A DNA stretch of 60,048 nt from Frankiales bacterium (GTDB lineage: Bacteria; Actinomycetota; Actinomycetes; JAFAQI01). Where the stretch lies: positions 1 to 60,048 of the forward strand of contig JAICXJ010000015.1 in assembly GCA_025980465.1 (NCBI GenBank), read 5' to 3'. The translations under genes and the position numbers were made by a program. Below the pieces are notes generated by a model, which did not search any database, was not told the DNA's origin, and worked only from the letters and a program-made list of their open reading frames with translations. Below are positions 32,769-41,785 of the stretch, in pieces; within the stretch, counting starts at the first letter, position 1, and each line of letters begins with the position of its first letter.

Positions 32769-33874
32769 GCGGAAACCGGGCCCAGCAGCAAGTCGGCGAC
32801 CCGGGACCGCTGCCAGCCCTGCCGGCCGAGCATCAGGTCGGTTCCCTTGGCGCGCTTGTAGTACAGGTGCGCCGGGCACTCCCACGTGAACCCGACCGCC
32901 CCGTGCACCTGGATGCTGGTGCCGGTCACCGCGATCGCCGCCTCGGCCACCCACGACTTCGCCATCGCCGCTGACACCTCGCGATCGGGCGCATCGGTGT
33001 CGGAGGCCCAGGCCGCGTAATGCGTCCCGACACGGGCAAGAGTGAGGTCCTGCAACATCTCGGCGGCCATGTGCTTGACGGCCTGGAACGTACCGATCGG
33101 CCGGCCGAACTGCACCCGGTTCTTCGAGTACTCCGCGGCCAGGTCGAACGCCGCCTCGGCGACACCCACCAGCTCGGCGGCCAGCATCACCGCAGCGTCA
33201 TCAGCGACCCGCTGCAGCAGCTCGGTCTGGTCCCCGTCGGGTCCGAGTCGGCGCGCTCGGGTGTCTGCGAGCTCGAGGCGCGCCAGCGAGCGGGTCGGGT
33301 CGAGGCCGGGCACCGCTTCGGCCCTGACGTCCTCGACCAGGTAGGCGCCGAGCCCGCTGTCATCTCGCGCGACGACGATGGCCCAGTCCGCGGTGTCGCC
33401 GTCCGGGACGACCGGCTTCACGCCGTCAAGGGTCGTGCCTGAGCTTCCCGTCGTCGCGTTGGTCCGCACCCCGGCAAGAACGTCGCAGGAGGTACCGACC
33501 TCATCGACGGCCACCGTGCCGCGAACCGCTCCGGTCGCCAGCCCGGGAAGCAGGTCGACTGCGCCGAGCCGGGTCGCGGCGACGGTCGCCAGCACGGCCG
33601 ATGACCAGAACGGACCGGGCAGCGGCAGCTTGCCCATCTCCTCCATCACGACGGTCATGTCGACCAGGCCCAGCCCGAGCCCGCCGTACTCCTCCGCGAT
33701 CAGCAGCCCGGGCCAGCCGAGGTCGGCCAACTGCGACCAGAGCTCGGTCGGCATCCGGCCCCCGGCGTCGACCATCGCGAACAAGGTCCTCGACGGGACG
33801 AGCCCGGCCAGCGAGGAGCGGACGGCTTCGCGGAGGGCCCGCTGATCGTCGTTGAAGTCGAAGTCCACGGTCAC
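32765..33874 (-). CDS. Acyl-CoA dehydrogenase (small FadE type)
   Basis: 369-aa flavoenzyme. Characteristic blocks are FNDDQRALREAVRSSLAGLVPS, GWPGLLIAEEYGGLGLGLVDMTVVMEEMG, FGRPIGTFQAVKHMAAEMLQ (about 268-287) and VHGAVGFTWECPAHLYYKRAKG near the end. The last pattern is that of the FadE subunits that form heteromers in steroid side-chain oxidation. GTG at 33874 is the start. It is divergent from a second acyl-CoA dehydrogenase gene across the operator at 33892-33913, and its 3' end overlaps the acyl-CoA synthetase gene by 4 nt. Confidence 0.9.
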   Translation of the reverse strand: MTVDFDFNDDQRALREAVRSSLAGLVPSRTLFAMVDAGGRMPTELWSQLADLGWPGLLIAEEYGGLGLGLVDMTVVMEEMGKLPLPGPFWSSAVLATVAATRLGAVDLLPGLATGAVRGTVAVDEVGTSCDVLAGVRTNATTGSSGTTLDGVKPVVPDGDTADWAIVVARDDSGLGAYLVEDVRAEAVPGLDPTRSLARLELADTRARRLGPDGDQTELLQRVADDAAVMLAAELVGVAEAAFDLAAEYSKNRVQFGRPIGTFQAVKHMAAEMLQDLTLARVGTHYAAWASDTDAPDREVSAAMAKSWVAEAAIAVTGTSIQVHGAVGFTWECPAHLYYKRAKGTDLMLGRQGWQRSRVADLLLGPVSA

Positions 33875-33891
33875 ATCGTGGTCGGTTGAGT

Positions 33892-33913
33892 TCCCTGACG
33901 CAAATGTCAGGGA
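33892..33913. promoter_or_regulatory. Dispersed operator, site 5 (between two acyl-CoA dehydrogenase genes)
   Basis: TCCCTGAC-GCAAAT-GTCAGGGA: the 16-bp core is at 33895-33910 and the arms are perfect for 8 bp. It is the only such site within the 83-bp divergent space between the acyl-CoA dehydrogenase genes, so a single bound repressor could control both. Confidence 0.75.
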
Positions 33914-33957
33914 TCGTGCTGCGACGACCCGGTCGAGTTCGATAGGTTCGACCCGCC

Positions 33958-35148
33958 ATGGACTTCGCCTATACGCCGGAAGATGAGGCCTTCCGCACCG
34001 AGTTGCGCGACTGGCTGTCGACCAGCGTGGCCGAGTTCGAGCACGAGCCGGTGCCCGAGATCGCGGGGATGACCCGGCAGTACGCCCGGCGCAAGGCCTG
34101 GCAACGCAAGATGGCCGAAGGTGGCTGGGCCGCGATCAACTGGCCGAAGGAGCTCGGTGGTCGCGACGCGACGCTGATGCAGAACGTCATCTACAGCCAG
34201 GAGATGGCGAAGGCGAAGACGCCGGGAATCTTCAACACGAACGGCATCTGGCAAATCGGCCCGATGATCATCCGATGGGGCACCCAGGAGCAGAAGGATC
34301 GTTGGCTGCACGGGATCCTCTACGCCGAGGAGCACTGGTGCCAGGGGTTCTCGGAGCCGGAAGCCGGCTCCGACCTCGCCAACCTGCGCCTGCTCGCGGT
34401 CCGGGACGGCAACCACTACGTCCTCGACGGTCAGAAGATCTGGTGTACGACGGCGCACTACGCGAAGTGGGGACTGTTCCTCGTCCGCAGCGATCCGACG
34501 GCGATCGAACGCGGCGCTAAGCACGAGGGCATCACCGCCCTCATCGTGGACCTCACCGTCCCCGGCATCACCGCCACCCCGATCACCGACATCGTCGGCG
34601 AGGAGTCGTTCTGCCTGGTCACCTTCGACAACGCGCGCGTGCCGGCGGCGTACCGGCTCGGCAACGAAGGCGAGGGCTGGCTGGTGGCGATGGGCACCCT
34701 GACCAGCGAGCGGGTCGGGACAGCCGGGCTGTCGATCACCATGAAGTCAGAGCTGGACAACGTCGTGGAATGGGCCCGCACCCACAATCCGGGAGCGCTC
34801 GCCGATCCGGAGCTGCGTGATCGGCTGGCGCGGGCATACACGCAGATCGAGCTGACCCGGCTGCTCAATGTCCGCGCGCTGTCGAAGGTGTTGAAGGGCG
34901 AGAAGGGCTGGCCCGAGGTCCAGATCGCGAAACTGCAATGGAGCCACCTCGCTCAGACCCTCGCCGAACTACAGGTTGACCTGCTCGGCCCGGCCGGCCT
35001 GCTCGCTCGCGGCGGACCCGACGCCGTCGACCGGGGCCAGTGGACCCGGCTGTACAGCTACCAGCGCTACACCTCGATCGGCGCCGGCACCACGCAGGTG
35101 CAGAAGAACATCATCGCCGACCGGGCAATCAAGCTCCCCCGCAAGTAG
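33958..35148 (+). CDS. Acyl-CoA dehydrogenase (large FadE type)
   Basis: 396-aa flavoenzyme of the FadE type: DFAYTPEDEAFRTELRDWL at the start, FSEPEAGSDLANL near 131-143, GQKIWCTTAHYAKWG near 158-172, and an unusual C-terminal TSIGAGTTQVQKNIIADR where most relatives read GGTSEVQRN. In mycobacteria two such proteins, one of each type, often form an alpha2beta2 enzyme acting on steroid side chains. The gene diverges from the small-type gene at 32765, and an operator lies between them. The downstream SDR starts 16 bp after the stop. Confidence 0.9.
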   Translation: MDFAYTPEDEAFRTELRDWLSTSVAEFEHEPVPEIAGMTRQYARRKAWQRKMAEGGWAAINWPKELGGRDATLMQNVIYSQEMAKAKTPGIFNTNGIWQIGPMIIRWGTQEQKDRWLHGILYAEEHWCQGFSEPEAGSDLANLRLLAVRDGNHYVLDGQKIWCTTAHYAKWGLFLVRSDPTAIERGAKHEGITALIVDLTVPGITATPITDIVGEESFCLVTFDNARVPAAYRLGNEGEGWLVAMGTLTSERVGTAGLSITMKSELDNVVEWARTHNPGALADPELRDRLARAYTQIELTRLLNVRALSKVLKGEKGWPEVQIAKLQWSHLAQTLAELQVDLLGPAGLLARGGPDAVDRGQWTRLYSYQRYTSIGAGTTQVQKNIIADRAIKLPRK

Positions 35149-35164
35149 TCACGTAGGAGCGCAC

Positions 35165-36025
35165 ATGGCCGTCGCGAACACCCTCACCCTTCCTGGCTCC
35201 GCGATCCTCGTGACCGGGGCATCCACCGGAATCGGTGCCGCCACCGCACGGGCGCTCGGCGCGGCCGGCGCCCGGGTCGGCCTGGTCGCCCGGCGTAAGG
35301 AGCTGCTCGACCAGGTCGCAGCGCAGACCCGCGCAGCCGGCGCGCCGGACGTCGAGGTGTGGGCTGCCGACCTCTCGGACCTGCCGCTCGCCGAGCGGGT
35401 CGCCCTCGAGGCCTGGGATCGCTTCGGGGGCATCGACGGCCTGGTCAACAACGCCGGTGCCCCGAAGCGCAAACACGTGACGCGGCTCACGGCCGACGAG
35501 GTCGAGTCGATCATGACCCTGAACTACTTCTCGCCGGTGCGGATGACCTTGGCCTTGCTACCCAAGATGCGGGAGCGTGGCGGCGCGGTCATCGTCAACG
35601 TCGCGAGCCTGGCCGGCCGGGTGGCGCCGCCGCGCGAGGCGGCGTACGCCGGGAGCAAGTTCGCGCTCAACGGTTTCTCGGAGGTCATGGCCGTCGATCT
35701 GTACGACGAGCCGATCCACGTGAAGGTCATCCAACCCGGGCCGATCGAGACGCCGATCTGGGGTGACGTCCCCGACAATGAGCCGCCGGCGTACGACGGC
35801 GAGTTCTATCCGCCGCAGGATTGTGCCGAGGCGATCATCGAGCTGCTCACGACCGACAAGTTCGAGATCTACGTGCCTCCGTCGCTCGGCGACGTCGCCG
35901 CCCTCAAGGGCCAGGACGTCGAGGGGTTCATCGCCGGAAGCGCCGCCTTTGCCAAGGACCCCGGGGCGGTCAACGCGTCGTACCGGAACGATCCGAGCAC
36001 GATTCCCGGGCGGGAGCGCAGCTAG
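35165..36025 (+). CDS. SDR-family oxidoreductase
   Basis: 286-aa short-chain dehydrogenase. TGASTGIG (17-24) binds the cofactor, NNAGAPKRK (about 96-104) is present, and the catalytic block is NVASLAGRVAPPREAAYAGSKF with Tyr and Lys four residues apart. The C-terminus (GDVAALKGQDVEGFIAGSAAFAKDPGAV) is long for the family. ATG at 35165 with AGGAG upstream is chosen; a longer reading would lie inside the acyl-CoA dehydrogenase gene. It follows that gene at 16 bp and probably shares its transcript. It ends overlapping the convergent acyltransferase by 4 nt. Confidence 0.9.
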   Translation: MAVANTLTLPGSAILVTGASTGIGAATARALGAAGARVGLVARRKELLDQVAAQTRAAGAPDVEVWAADLSDLPLAERVALEAWDRFGGIDGLVNNAGAPKRKHVTRLTADEVESIMTLNYFSPVRMTLALLPKMRERGGAVIVNVASLAGRVAPPREAAYAGSKFALNGFSEVMAVDLYDEPIHVKVIQPGPIETPIWGDVPDNEPPAYDGEFYPPQDCAEAIIELLTTDKFEIYVPPSLGDVAALKGQDVEGFIAGSAAFAKDPGAVNASYRNDPSTIPGRERS

Positions 36026-38061
36026 CTTCGCGTCGGCGTGAAGTCGGCGGCGATCTGAGTGCCGAGGGGCTCAGCGAGAGTGCGCGCGTACGTCGTAGTG
36101 ATGTGCTGCTGGTCGAAGTAGACGACCACCCCGCCGATGAGCGCGTGGCACCTGCCGGATGTGCAGAAGTACTGGTCGATCGGTACGTAGTTGGCGAGCG
36201 CCGGGTGCTGCTGGGCGAGGTCGGACACGACGCTGGGATGGACCACGTCGCTCGCCGGCACCGCGCACGGGTCGTAATCGGCCAGCGACTGTTGGATGCA
36301 CTGCGGGTCGAGCATCGGCCGCATTCCCGGGACGTCCTGCACGACGAACACGCGCACGCTGCGGGCCTGGTAGCGGTGCCACATCGACAACACCTGATGC
36401 CGCGTCGCGTCCACCTCATCCGCGGTCGGATCGGGACCTGTCGTGACGTTCTGCCAGAACTGGTAGCTCGCGAAGACGACACCGGTCAGCTGCGGCATCG
36501 CAAGCAGGTGCTGCTCGACCCGCGCCCCCCATGACAGGCAGCTCGGGCTGGCACCCGCCGGCCCAGTCGGGCTCGTGACCAGGCCGAGGCAGTCGACCCG
36601 GGCGGCCTCGATGACCTCCCAGTGGTGATGCTGGGCGTAGAGCCGCAGGGCCGGGATCAACCGCCACGCATGGGAGTTGCCGATCACAGCGATCACTTGC
36701 TTCGGATGGCGCCTCGCGCCAAAGGCGCAGTACCGCGGTGTCGACGGGTCGTGGCTGGACTGCAGGCACGGCTCACTCGAACCATCGTTGGCGGCGAACG
36801 CGGTATCGAGGTCCTTGGGGCGGCCGAACGGGTTCGGGCAATGGTTCGACGGGATCATCGCGGCCGCTCCGAAGCACGAGTGCGAGTGCGGCCGGGTGAC
36901 GAGCGCGGCCGACTCGGTGCGAGCGGCGAGCTCGGCGCGGTGCTGTAGCCGTGAGATGTCAGTCGTGAAGGTGGCGACGAGGCCGACGACCAGCACGACG
37001 GCAGTCGTCGCGAGCGAGTACGCCGGCCACCGTCGAGCCCGCCAGAAGCTGCCGGCCCGGATCGGGTCCTCGATCAGCTTCTTCGAGGCGGCGGCCAAGG
37101 CCAGCGACGTGGCGAGGATCACGACCTTGCCCGGCCAGCGAAGCGGACTGTGGGTGATCCACGGCGCGGCCACGATCAGTGGCCAGTGCCACAGATAGAT
37201 CGAATAGGAGTTGTCCCCGGTCCACTGCACCGGACGCAGCTCCATCCAACGACACGCCCAGCTGCCCGGCCGGCCCTGCGCGGCTGTGATGACGAGTGCC
37301 GCGCCGGCCACCGGAAGGAGCGCAATCCACCCGGGGAACGTGTCGTGGCGGGAGATCGCAAACATGGAGTACAGGACGAGGATGGATCCCGCGATGCTCA
37401 CGACCAAGCCGGACGTCTCGCGCGGAGCGCGGCCGGTCGAAAGCGCGATTGCCACCAGGCCGCCGGCTCCGAACTCCCACGCCCGAGCCGTGGTCGCAAA
37501 GAAGGCCAGCGCCGGGTCGTGGGCGGTCCAGACGACCGACACGACAAGTGACGCGGCAGTGGCCAGGCCGATGACGACGGCGAGGCAGGCCGTCCGACGG
37601 AGGCGGGAGATGCGACTGCTGACCCACAGTGCGCTGAGCAGCAGCAGCGGCCACGCGAGGTAGAACTGCTCCTCGACCGACAGCGACCAGTAGTGCTGTA
37701 CGACGGTGGGGCTGTTGGACGCCGCGAGGTAGTCGACGGCATGGAACCCGAGTTGCCAGTTGACGTAGTAGGTCGCGGCAGCCCGGATGTCAGCGAGGTT
37801 GGTCCGCCAGGTCACCGCCGGCATGACCACGGTGACGATCAGGATGCAGGCGAGCAGAACTGTGACCGCTGCCGGGAGGATTCGACGGATCCGACGGGCC
37901 CAGAACCTCGTGAGCGAGACCCGTCCGGTCGACTCGGCTTCGTTCAGCAGCATCGAGGTGATCAGGAAGCCCGAGATCACGAAGAAGACGTCCACCCCCA
38001 CGAAGCCGCCTGGCAGTGCTTTCGGCCAGAGGTGGTAGGCGACCACACCGATCACGGCCAC
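36022..38061 (-). CDS. OafA/YrhL-type membrane acyltransferase with SGNH domain
   Basis: At least 679 aa. The N-terminal half is a multi-pass acyltransferase-3 domain (GGFVGVDVFFVISGFLITSML, ARRIRRILPA, LSVEEQFYLAWPLLLL, SIYLWHWPLI). The C-terminal half is a lipase-like SGNH domain: AVIGNSHAWRLIP (GNS in place of GDS) and the His/Asp pair in VYFDQQHITTTY. Such proteins O-acylate sugars or cell-wall polymers. GTG at 38061 is the first usual start, yet the frame remains open upstream and codes a family-like TFRPEVQALRA, so the true beginning is probably earlier with a rare start codon, or the start has been damaged. Confidence 0.85.
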   Translation of the reverse strand: MAVIGVVAYHLWPKALPGGFVGVDVFFVISGFLITSMLLNEAESTGRVSLTRFWARRIRRILPAAVTVLLACILIVTVVMPAVTWRTNLADIRAAATYYVNWQLGFHAVDYLAASNSPTVVQHYWSLSVEEQFYLAWPLLLLSALWVSSRISRLRRTACLAVVIGLATAASLVVSVVWTAHDPALAFFATTARAWEFGAGGLVAIALSTGRAPRETSGLVVSIAGSILVLYSMFAISRHDTFPGWIALLPVAGAALVITAAQGRPGSWACRWMELRPVQWTGDNSYSIYLWHWPLIVAAPWITHSPLRWPGKVVILATSLALAAASKKLIEDPIRAGSFWRARRWPAYSLATTAVVLVVGLVATFTTDISRLQHRAELAARTESAALVTRPHSHSCFGAAAMIPSNHCPNPFGRPKDLDTAFAANDGSSEPCLQSSHDPSTPRYCAFGARRHPKQVIAVIGNSHAWRLIPALRLYAQHHHWEVIEAARVDCLGLVTSPTGPAGASPSCLSWGARVEQHLLAMPQLTGVVFASYQFWQNVTTGPDPTADEVDATRHQVLSMWHRYQARSVRVFVVQDVPGMRPMLDPQCIQQSLADYDPCAVPASDVVHPSVVSDLAQQHPALANYVPIDQYFCTSGRCHALIGGVVVYFDQQHITTTYARTLAEPLGTQIAADFTPTRS

Positions 38062-38175
38062 GGCGCGCAGCGCCTGGACCTCGGGCCGGAACGTATGACG
38101 TCGCGGGAGGCCAGAATCAGCAGCAGCGAGAGGGGCTATACGCGGCTCGTACCCGGCCGGTCAGCGGGTCTCACC

Positions 38176-38790
38176 TCACGCCATGAAGTGGGTCCGGAAC
38201 TCCTCGGTCGTATTGGTGTGGGGGAACTCCTCATCCGGCACCGCGAGCCCAAGCCGCTCGCAGATCGGCTCCCAGCCATCGCCCGGATGCCACTCCAGCA
38301 ACCGGTCGGCGGGCGCGGTCGAGCGCACCTTCTCATTGTGGTCGAGGTATGCCGCCTTCGCGGTGGCCTCGTCCTGCCAGCCAGGCGTGAACGCGTTCAT
38401 CATCGCGGTGGACATTCGCGCCCAAGGATCGTTCGCCCGTGCCTCGTCATCAATCTTGGCCATGACATTGAAGATCGTGTCGGACGCGCTTCGCCACCAT
38501 GCGTCCGCATCGCGAACCGACAGCAGGATGAGCGCATTCGGAAAGGCCTCGCTGATCGGCTGCCACTGCCCCGCCATCGGCCAGTCCACCGCAGCCGTGA
38601 AGCCGTCGAACAACGCGTCCCAGTCGGGCAGCTCACCGCGGTAGGCGGCATCCCACTGCACGACGTCCTCCGGGCGCCCGAACACCTCCATCATGTGGTA
38701 GCACCGACCGCCGAGAAGCTGTTCGAGTGCGCCTTTCAATGACGCCGTACCGGTCCTGCCTAGACCCGCCCCGACTACCTGCAGACCCAT
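38176..38790 (-). CDS. Sulfotransferase-family protein
   Basis: 204-aa protein. The PAPS 5'-phosphate loop analogue is GAGLGRTGTASLKGALEQL (about 7-25), and a second region ILLSVRDADAWWRS corresponds to the 3'-phosphate site. Conserved in this P-loop sulfotransferase class of Actinomycetota, though PAPS use is not proven and acceptors are unknown. The start ATG at 38790 has GGAGG five bases upstream. It lies 39 bp after the thiolase gene on the same strand and precedes the acyltransferase, which could suggest decoration of the same envelope molecule. Confidence 0.83.
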   Translation of the reverse strand: MGLQVVGAGLGRTGTASLKGALEQLLGGRCYHMMEVFGRPEDVVQWDAAYRGELPDWDALFDGFTAAVDWPMAGQWQPISEAFPNALILLSVRDADAWWRSASDTIFNVMAKIDDEARANDPWARMSTAMMNAFTPGWQDEATAKAAYLDHNEKVRSTAPADRLLEWHPGDGWEPICERLGLAVPDEEFPHTNTTEEFRTHFMA

Positions 38791-38829
38791 CTGCCCCTCC
38801 GCCTCCACTGCCAACTCGACCGGGTGAGC

Positions 38830-40020
38830 TCAGTCGAGTCGCTCGATGACGGTGACATTAGCTTGGCCGCCGCCCTCGCACATCGACTGCAGACCGATCC
38901 GGCCGCCGCTGTCCTCGAGGTAGTGCAGCAGTGTCGTCATCAGCCGGATGCCGGACGCACCGAGCGGGTGACCGATCGCGATCGCCCCACCTCGCGGGTT
39001 GAGCTTCGCCGGATCCGGCGCGAACTCCCGGGCCCACGCCATGGTGATCGACGCGAACGCCTCGTTGATCTCGATCGCATCGAGGTCGTCAATCGCCAGG
39101 CCGGTCTTGTCGATGAGCTTGCGGGTGACCGGATTCGGCGCGGTGAGGACCCAGACCGCGTCGTCGGCGCCAACCGCGAAGTGCCGGAACACCGCACGTG
39201 GCCGCAGCCCGAGCTTCTCTGCGGTCTCGCGTGAAGCGATCAGCATGCCGGCCGCGCCGTCGTTCATCTGTGACGAGTTGCCGGCGGTGATGTCGGGCGC
39301 GAGTTCCGGCTGGAAATGAGCGCTCGCCAGCGAGGCCATCTTCTCGAGCGAGGCGTCATGGCGGATGCCCTGGTCCTCGGTCATCATCTCGCCGGTCGGG
39401 TTGCCGTCAGCATCCCGAATCTCGATCGGCACGATCTCGCGCGCGAACTCCCCCGCCTTGGTGGCCGCCGACGCACGGCGGTGCGATTCGAGCGCGAACT
39501 CATCCATGTCGGCCCGGCTGATCTTCCAGTCATCAGCGACCTTCTGAGCGACCTCGAACTGCAGCTTGAGCTGACCGTCGGTGGCGGCGAGGAATTGCGG
39601 CGAGAACGGCCCGGTGCCACCGCTGGCATTCGACGCCATCGGCGCTCGCGACATCGACTCGACGCCGCATGCGATCGCGAGGTCGTACGCGCCGGCGATC
39701 ACGCCTTGCGCCGCGAAATGCACCGCCTGCTGGCTCGATCCGCACTGCCGGTCGACCGTCGTCGCCGGCACCGACCAGGGCAGCCCCGCGGCAACCCAGG
39801 CGTTGCGCGTGACATTGGTGCTCTGCTCGCCGCGCTGGGTGACGCAGCCTCCGATCACATCGTCGACCGTCGCGGGATCGACGCCGTTGCGTTCGACCAG
39901 CGCGGACAGCACGTGGGCGAGCAGATCGGTGGGATGCCAACCGGCCAACGCCCCGTTGCGCTTGCCGATCGGGGTGCGGATCGCGTCGACGATCACGGCC
40001 TCGGTCATGGCGGCGCTCAT
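38830..40020 (-). CDS. Acetyl-CoA C-acyltransferase (thiolase)
   Basis: 396-aa thiolase. The nucleophilic Cys93 sits in DRQCGSSQQA, the His and Asn of EINEAFA (near 320) and the GGAIAIGHPLGASG block (near 352-365) follow, and the second Cys is in MCEGGGQANVTV near the C-terminus. It should cleave a 3-ketoacyl-CoA to acetyl- or propionyl-CoA and a shortened acyl-CoA. It overlaps the aldolase gene by 4 nt (ATGA). The length and motifs match steroid/fatty-acid thiolases such as FadA5, but the substrate is not defined. Confidence 0.92.
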   Translation of the reverse strand: MSAAMTEAVIVDAIRTPIGKRNGALAGWHPTDLLAHVLSALVERNGVDPATVDDVIGGCVTQRGEQSTNVTRNAWVAAGLPWSVPATTVDRQCGSSQQAVHFAAQGVIAGAYDLAIACGVESMSRAPMASNASGGTGPFSPQFLAATDGQLKLQFEVAQKVADDWKISRADMDEFALESHRRASAATKAGEFAREIVPIEIRDADGNPTGEMMTEDQGIRHDASLEKMASLASAHFQPELAPDITAGNSSQMNDGAAGMLIASRETAEKLGLRPRAVFRHFAVGADDAVWVLTAPNPVTRKLIDKTGLAIDDLDAIEINEAFASITMAWAREFAPDPAKLNPRGGAIAIGHPLGASGIRLMTTLLHYLEDSGGRIGLQSMCEGGGQANVTVIERLD

Positions 40021-40658
40021 TCGCTGTTGCCGCGGAACATCAGCTTGTACACCCCGGCGAAGTCGCGGTTGACCTTCTCGGGAAGCGGCACCGGCCCTCC
40101 GAGCGCCCGCGCACCCCAGACAACCTGCGCCGCGCGCTCGACCACCCCGGCCTGATGCAGGGTGCGGTCCGGATTCGGCCCGATCGTGACCATTCCGTGG
40201 CTCGCCAGCAGCGCCGTGCCGACGTCATCCAGCATCGCGGCGGCGTTGTCGCCGAGTTGGTCGGTGCCGCTCATCGCGTATTCACAGACCGGCACCTCGC
40301 CACCGACGTAGATCGCGAACTCGTCGACGGCGGCCGGGATCGGCAGCCGGGCGCAGGCGAACATCGTCGCGTAGAGCGGGTGGGAGTGGATGACCGAACC
40401 GATTTCGTCGTACTTGCGATAGCAGGCGAGGTGCACACCCTTCTCGCTCGATGCCGAACGGTGACCATCGATGACCTTGCCGTCCAGGTCGAGTACGACG
40501 AGGTCGTCGAGCGTCATCTCCTCATATGACAGTGAGGATGGCGTGATCACGACCTGGTCGTTGTCGAGCCGACCGGAGACGTTGCCGCTGGTCCCGGCGG
40601 TGAGACCCCGCGACAGCATGTCCTTGGCCGCCCGCAGCACTTCCTCGTGCACGCCCAT
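40017..40658 (-). CDS. Class II aldolase/adducin family protein
   Basis: 213-aa zinc-dependent aldolase-fold protein. Typical sequence: RAAKDMLSRGLTAGTSGNVSGRL at the start, then the zinc histidines in VIHSHPLYATMFA (near 90-102) and LLASHGMVTIG (near 150-160). Members cleave L-fuculose-, L-rhamnulose- or similar sugar phosphates, and others are decarboxylases or act on non-phosphorylated acids. It is placed between a 2-hydroxyacid dehydrogenase (1-nt TAATG overlap) and a thiolase (ATGA overlap), so these three are coupled. Confidence 0.88.
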   Translation of the reverse strand: MGVHEEVLRAAKDMLSRGLTAGTSGNVSGRLDNDQVVITPSSLSYEEMTLDDLVVLDLDGKVIDGHRSASSEKGVHLACYRKYDEIGSVIHSHPLYATMFACARLPIPAAVDEFAIYVGGEVPVCEYAMSGTDQLGDNAAAMLDDVGTALLASHGMVTIGPNPDRTLHQAGVVERAAQVVWGARALGGPVPLPEKVNRDFAGVYKLMFRGNSE

Positions 40659-41704
40659 TACGCGAATACCTCCGGGTTGGCGCAGTGGTCCGGCCGCTCG
40701 CCGGCGAGCACCTTCGCAATGTCACGGGCGACGAGCAGCGAGTGGTTGGCCTCAGTGTCGTACGTCGCGCCACCGATGTGGGGAGTCAGGACGACGTTGG
40801 GTAGTGCAGCCAGCGGCGAGGCCGGGTCGAGCCACTCGTGGTCGAAATGGTCGAGGCCAGCGCCTCCGAGGTGACCTGACTGCAGCGCCGCCACCATGGC
40901 ATCGGTGTCGTGCAGCGCGGCACGGGCGGCGTTGAGGTAGATCGCGCCCGGCTTCATCGCGGCAAACTGCTCCGCACCGATCATGCCGCGCGTCTCGGCG
41001 AGGACCGGCGCGTGCATCGACACGACGTCGGATTGGGCCAGCAGATCGTCGAGTGAGTGCGTCGCCTCCTCGACGTACGGGTCGTACGCGATCACGTTCA
41101 GGCCGAGGCCCTCGAGCCGCCACTTCAGCGCCCGGGCGACCGCGCCGTACCCGACCAGCCCGGCGGTCTTGCCGGCGAGCTGCCAGGCACGGAACCGCTG
41201 GTACGGAATCGTGCCGTCGCGGTAGATCTGCGCTTCGCGGCACTCGCGGTCGGCGACGACCACGCCGCGGTTGACCGCGAACAGCAACGCGATGCAGATC
41301 TCGGCGACGGCGTCGGCGTTACGCCCCGGCGCCCGAAGCACCGGGATACCGGCCTTGGTCGCCGCGGCGAGGTCGACGTTGTTCGGGTCGCCCCGGGTGC
41401 AACCGATGACCCGCAGCGGCAGGTCCATGACCGGGCCGTTGACGTTGTCCGACTCGCAGACCAGGACCGTCGCCGAAACGTCATGCAACCGCTTGGCCAG
41501 ATCCTCGGCTTGGTAGAGCCGAATCGGGTGCTGCTCGATCCACGGCTCGTAGGTGATCTCGCAGACCGATTCGAGGATCTCGCGGCCCTCACCTCTCAGC
41601 GGCGCGAGCACGAGTGCATGCGGGCGAGTGGCGCGCGAGCGTTCGGTTGCAGCCGACACCAGCGGCCCCTCTCGCCTTCGTACGGATGACGCTGGAAGAT
41701 GCAT
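40658..41704 (-). CDS. D-2-hydroxyacid dehydrogenase family protein
   Basis: 348-aa NAD-dependent dehydrogenase of the phosphoglycerate-dehydrogenase group. The cofactor fold is LVGYGAVARALKWRLEGLG (about 186-204) with YDPYVEEA following. The catalytic Arg, Glu and His sit in LNAARAALHD, GLDHFDHEW and LTPHIGGATY. The first 30 residues are probably not domain sequence; GTG at 41659 is an alternative start with GAGAGGGG upstream. The gene heads a three-gene operon and is preceded by the operator at 41731-41746. It is divergent from the FGGY kinase gene. Confidence 0.88.
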   Translation of the reverse strand: MHLPASSVRRREGPLVSAATERSRATRPHALVLAPLRGEGREILESVCEITYEPWIEQHPIRLYQAEDLAKRLHDVSATVLVCESDNVNGPVMDLPLRVIGCTRGDPNNVDLAAATKAGIPVLRAPGRNADAVAEICIALLFAVNRGVVVADRECREAQIYRDGTIPYQRFRAWQLAGKTAGLVGYGAVARALKWRLEGLGLNVIAYDPYVEEATHSLDDLLAQSDVVSMHAPVLAETRGMIGAEQFAAMKPGAIYLNAARAALHDTDAMVAALQSGHLGGAGLDHFDHEWLDPASPLAALPNVVLTPHIGGATYDTEANHSLLVARDIAKVLAGERPDHCANPEVFA

Positions 41705-41730
41705 CTCCTAGGGTCGAGTTTATCGAGAAC

Positions 41731-41746
41731 CTGACACGCGTGTCAG
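41731..41746. promoter_or_regulatory. Dispersed operator, site 6 (dehydrogenase/kinase divergent promoter)
   Basis: CTGAC-ACGCGT-GTCAG, a fully perfect 16-bp palindrome. It sits in the middle of the divergent intergenic region between the 2-hydroxyacid dehydrogenase and FGGY kinase genes. It could control both directions. Confidence 0.8.
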
Positions 41747-41785
41747 CCAGGGTTCGGGTCGGTCGAAATAGGGATGGGAGGCCTG

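Noticed and set aside
38126-38145. GGGGCTATA near the acyltransferase start as a fourth copy of the 44-bp repeat
   Set aside because: Only part of the core is present; the TTGTCAGC and GCTGACAA arms are missing.
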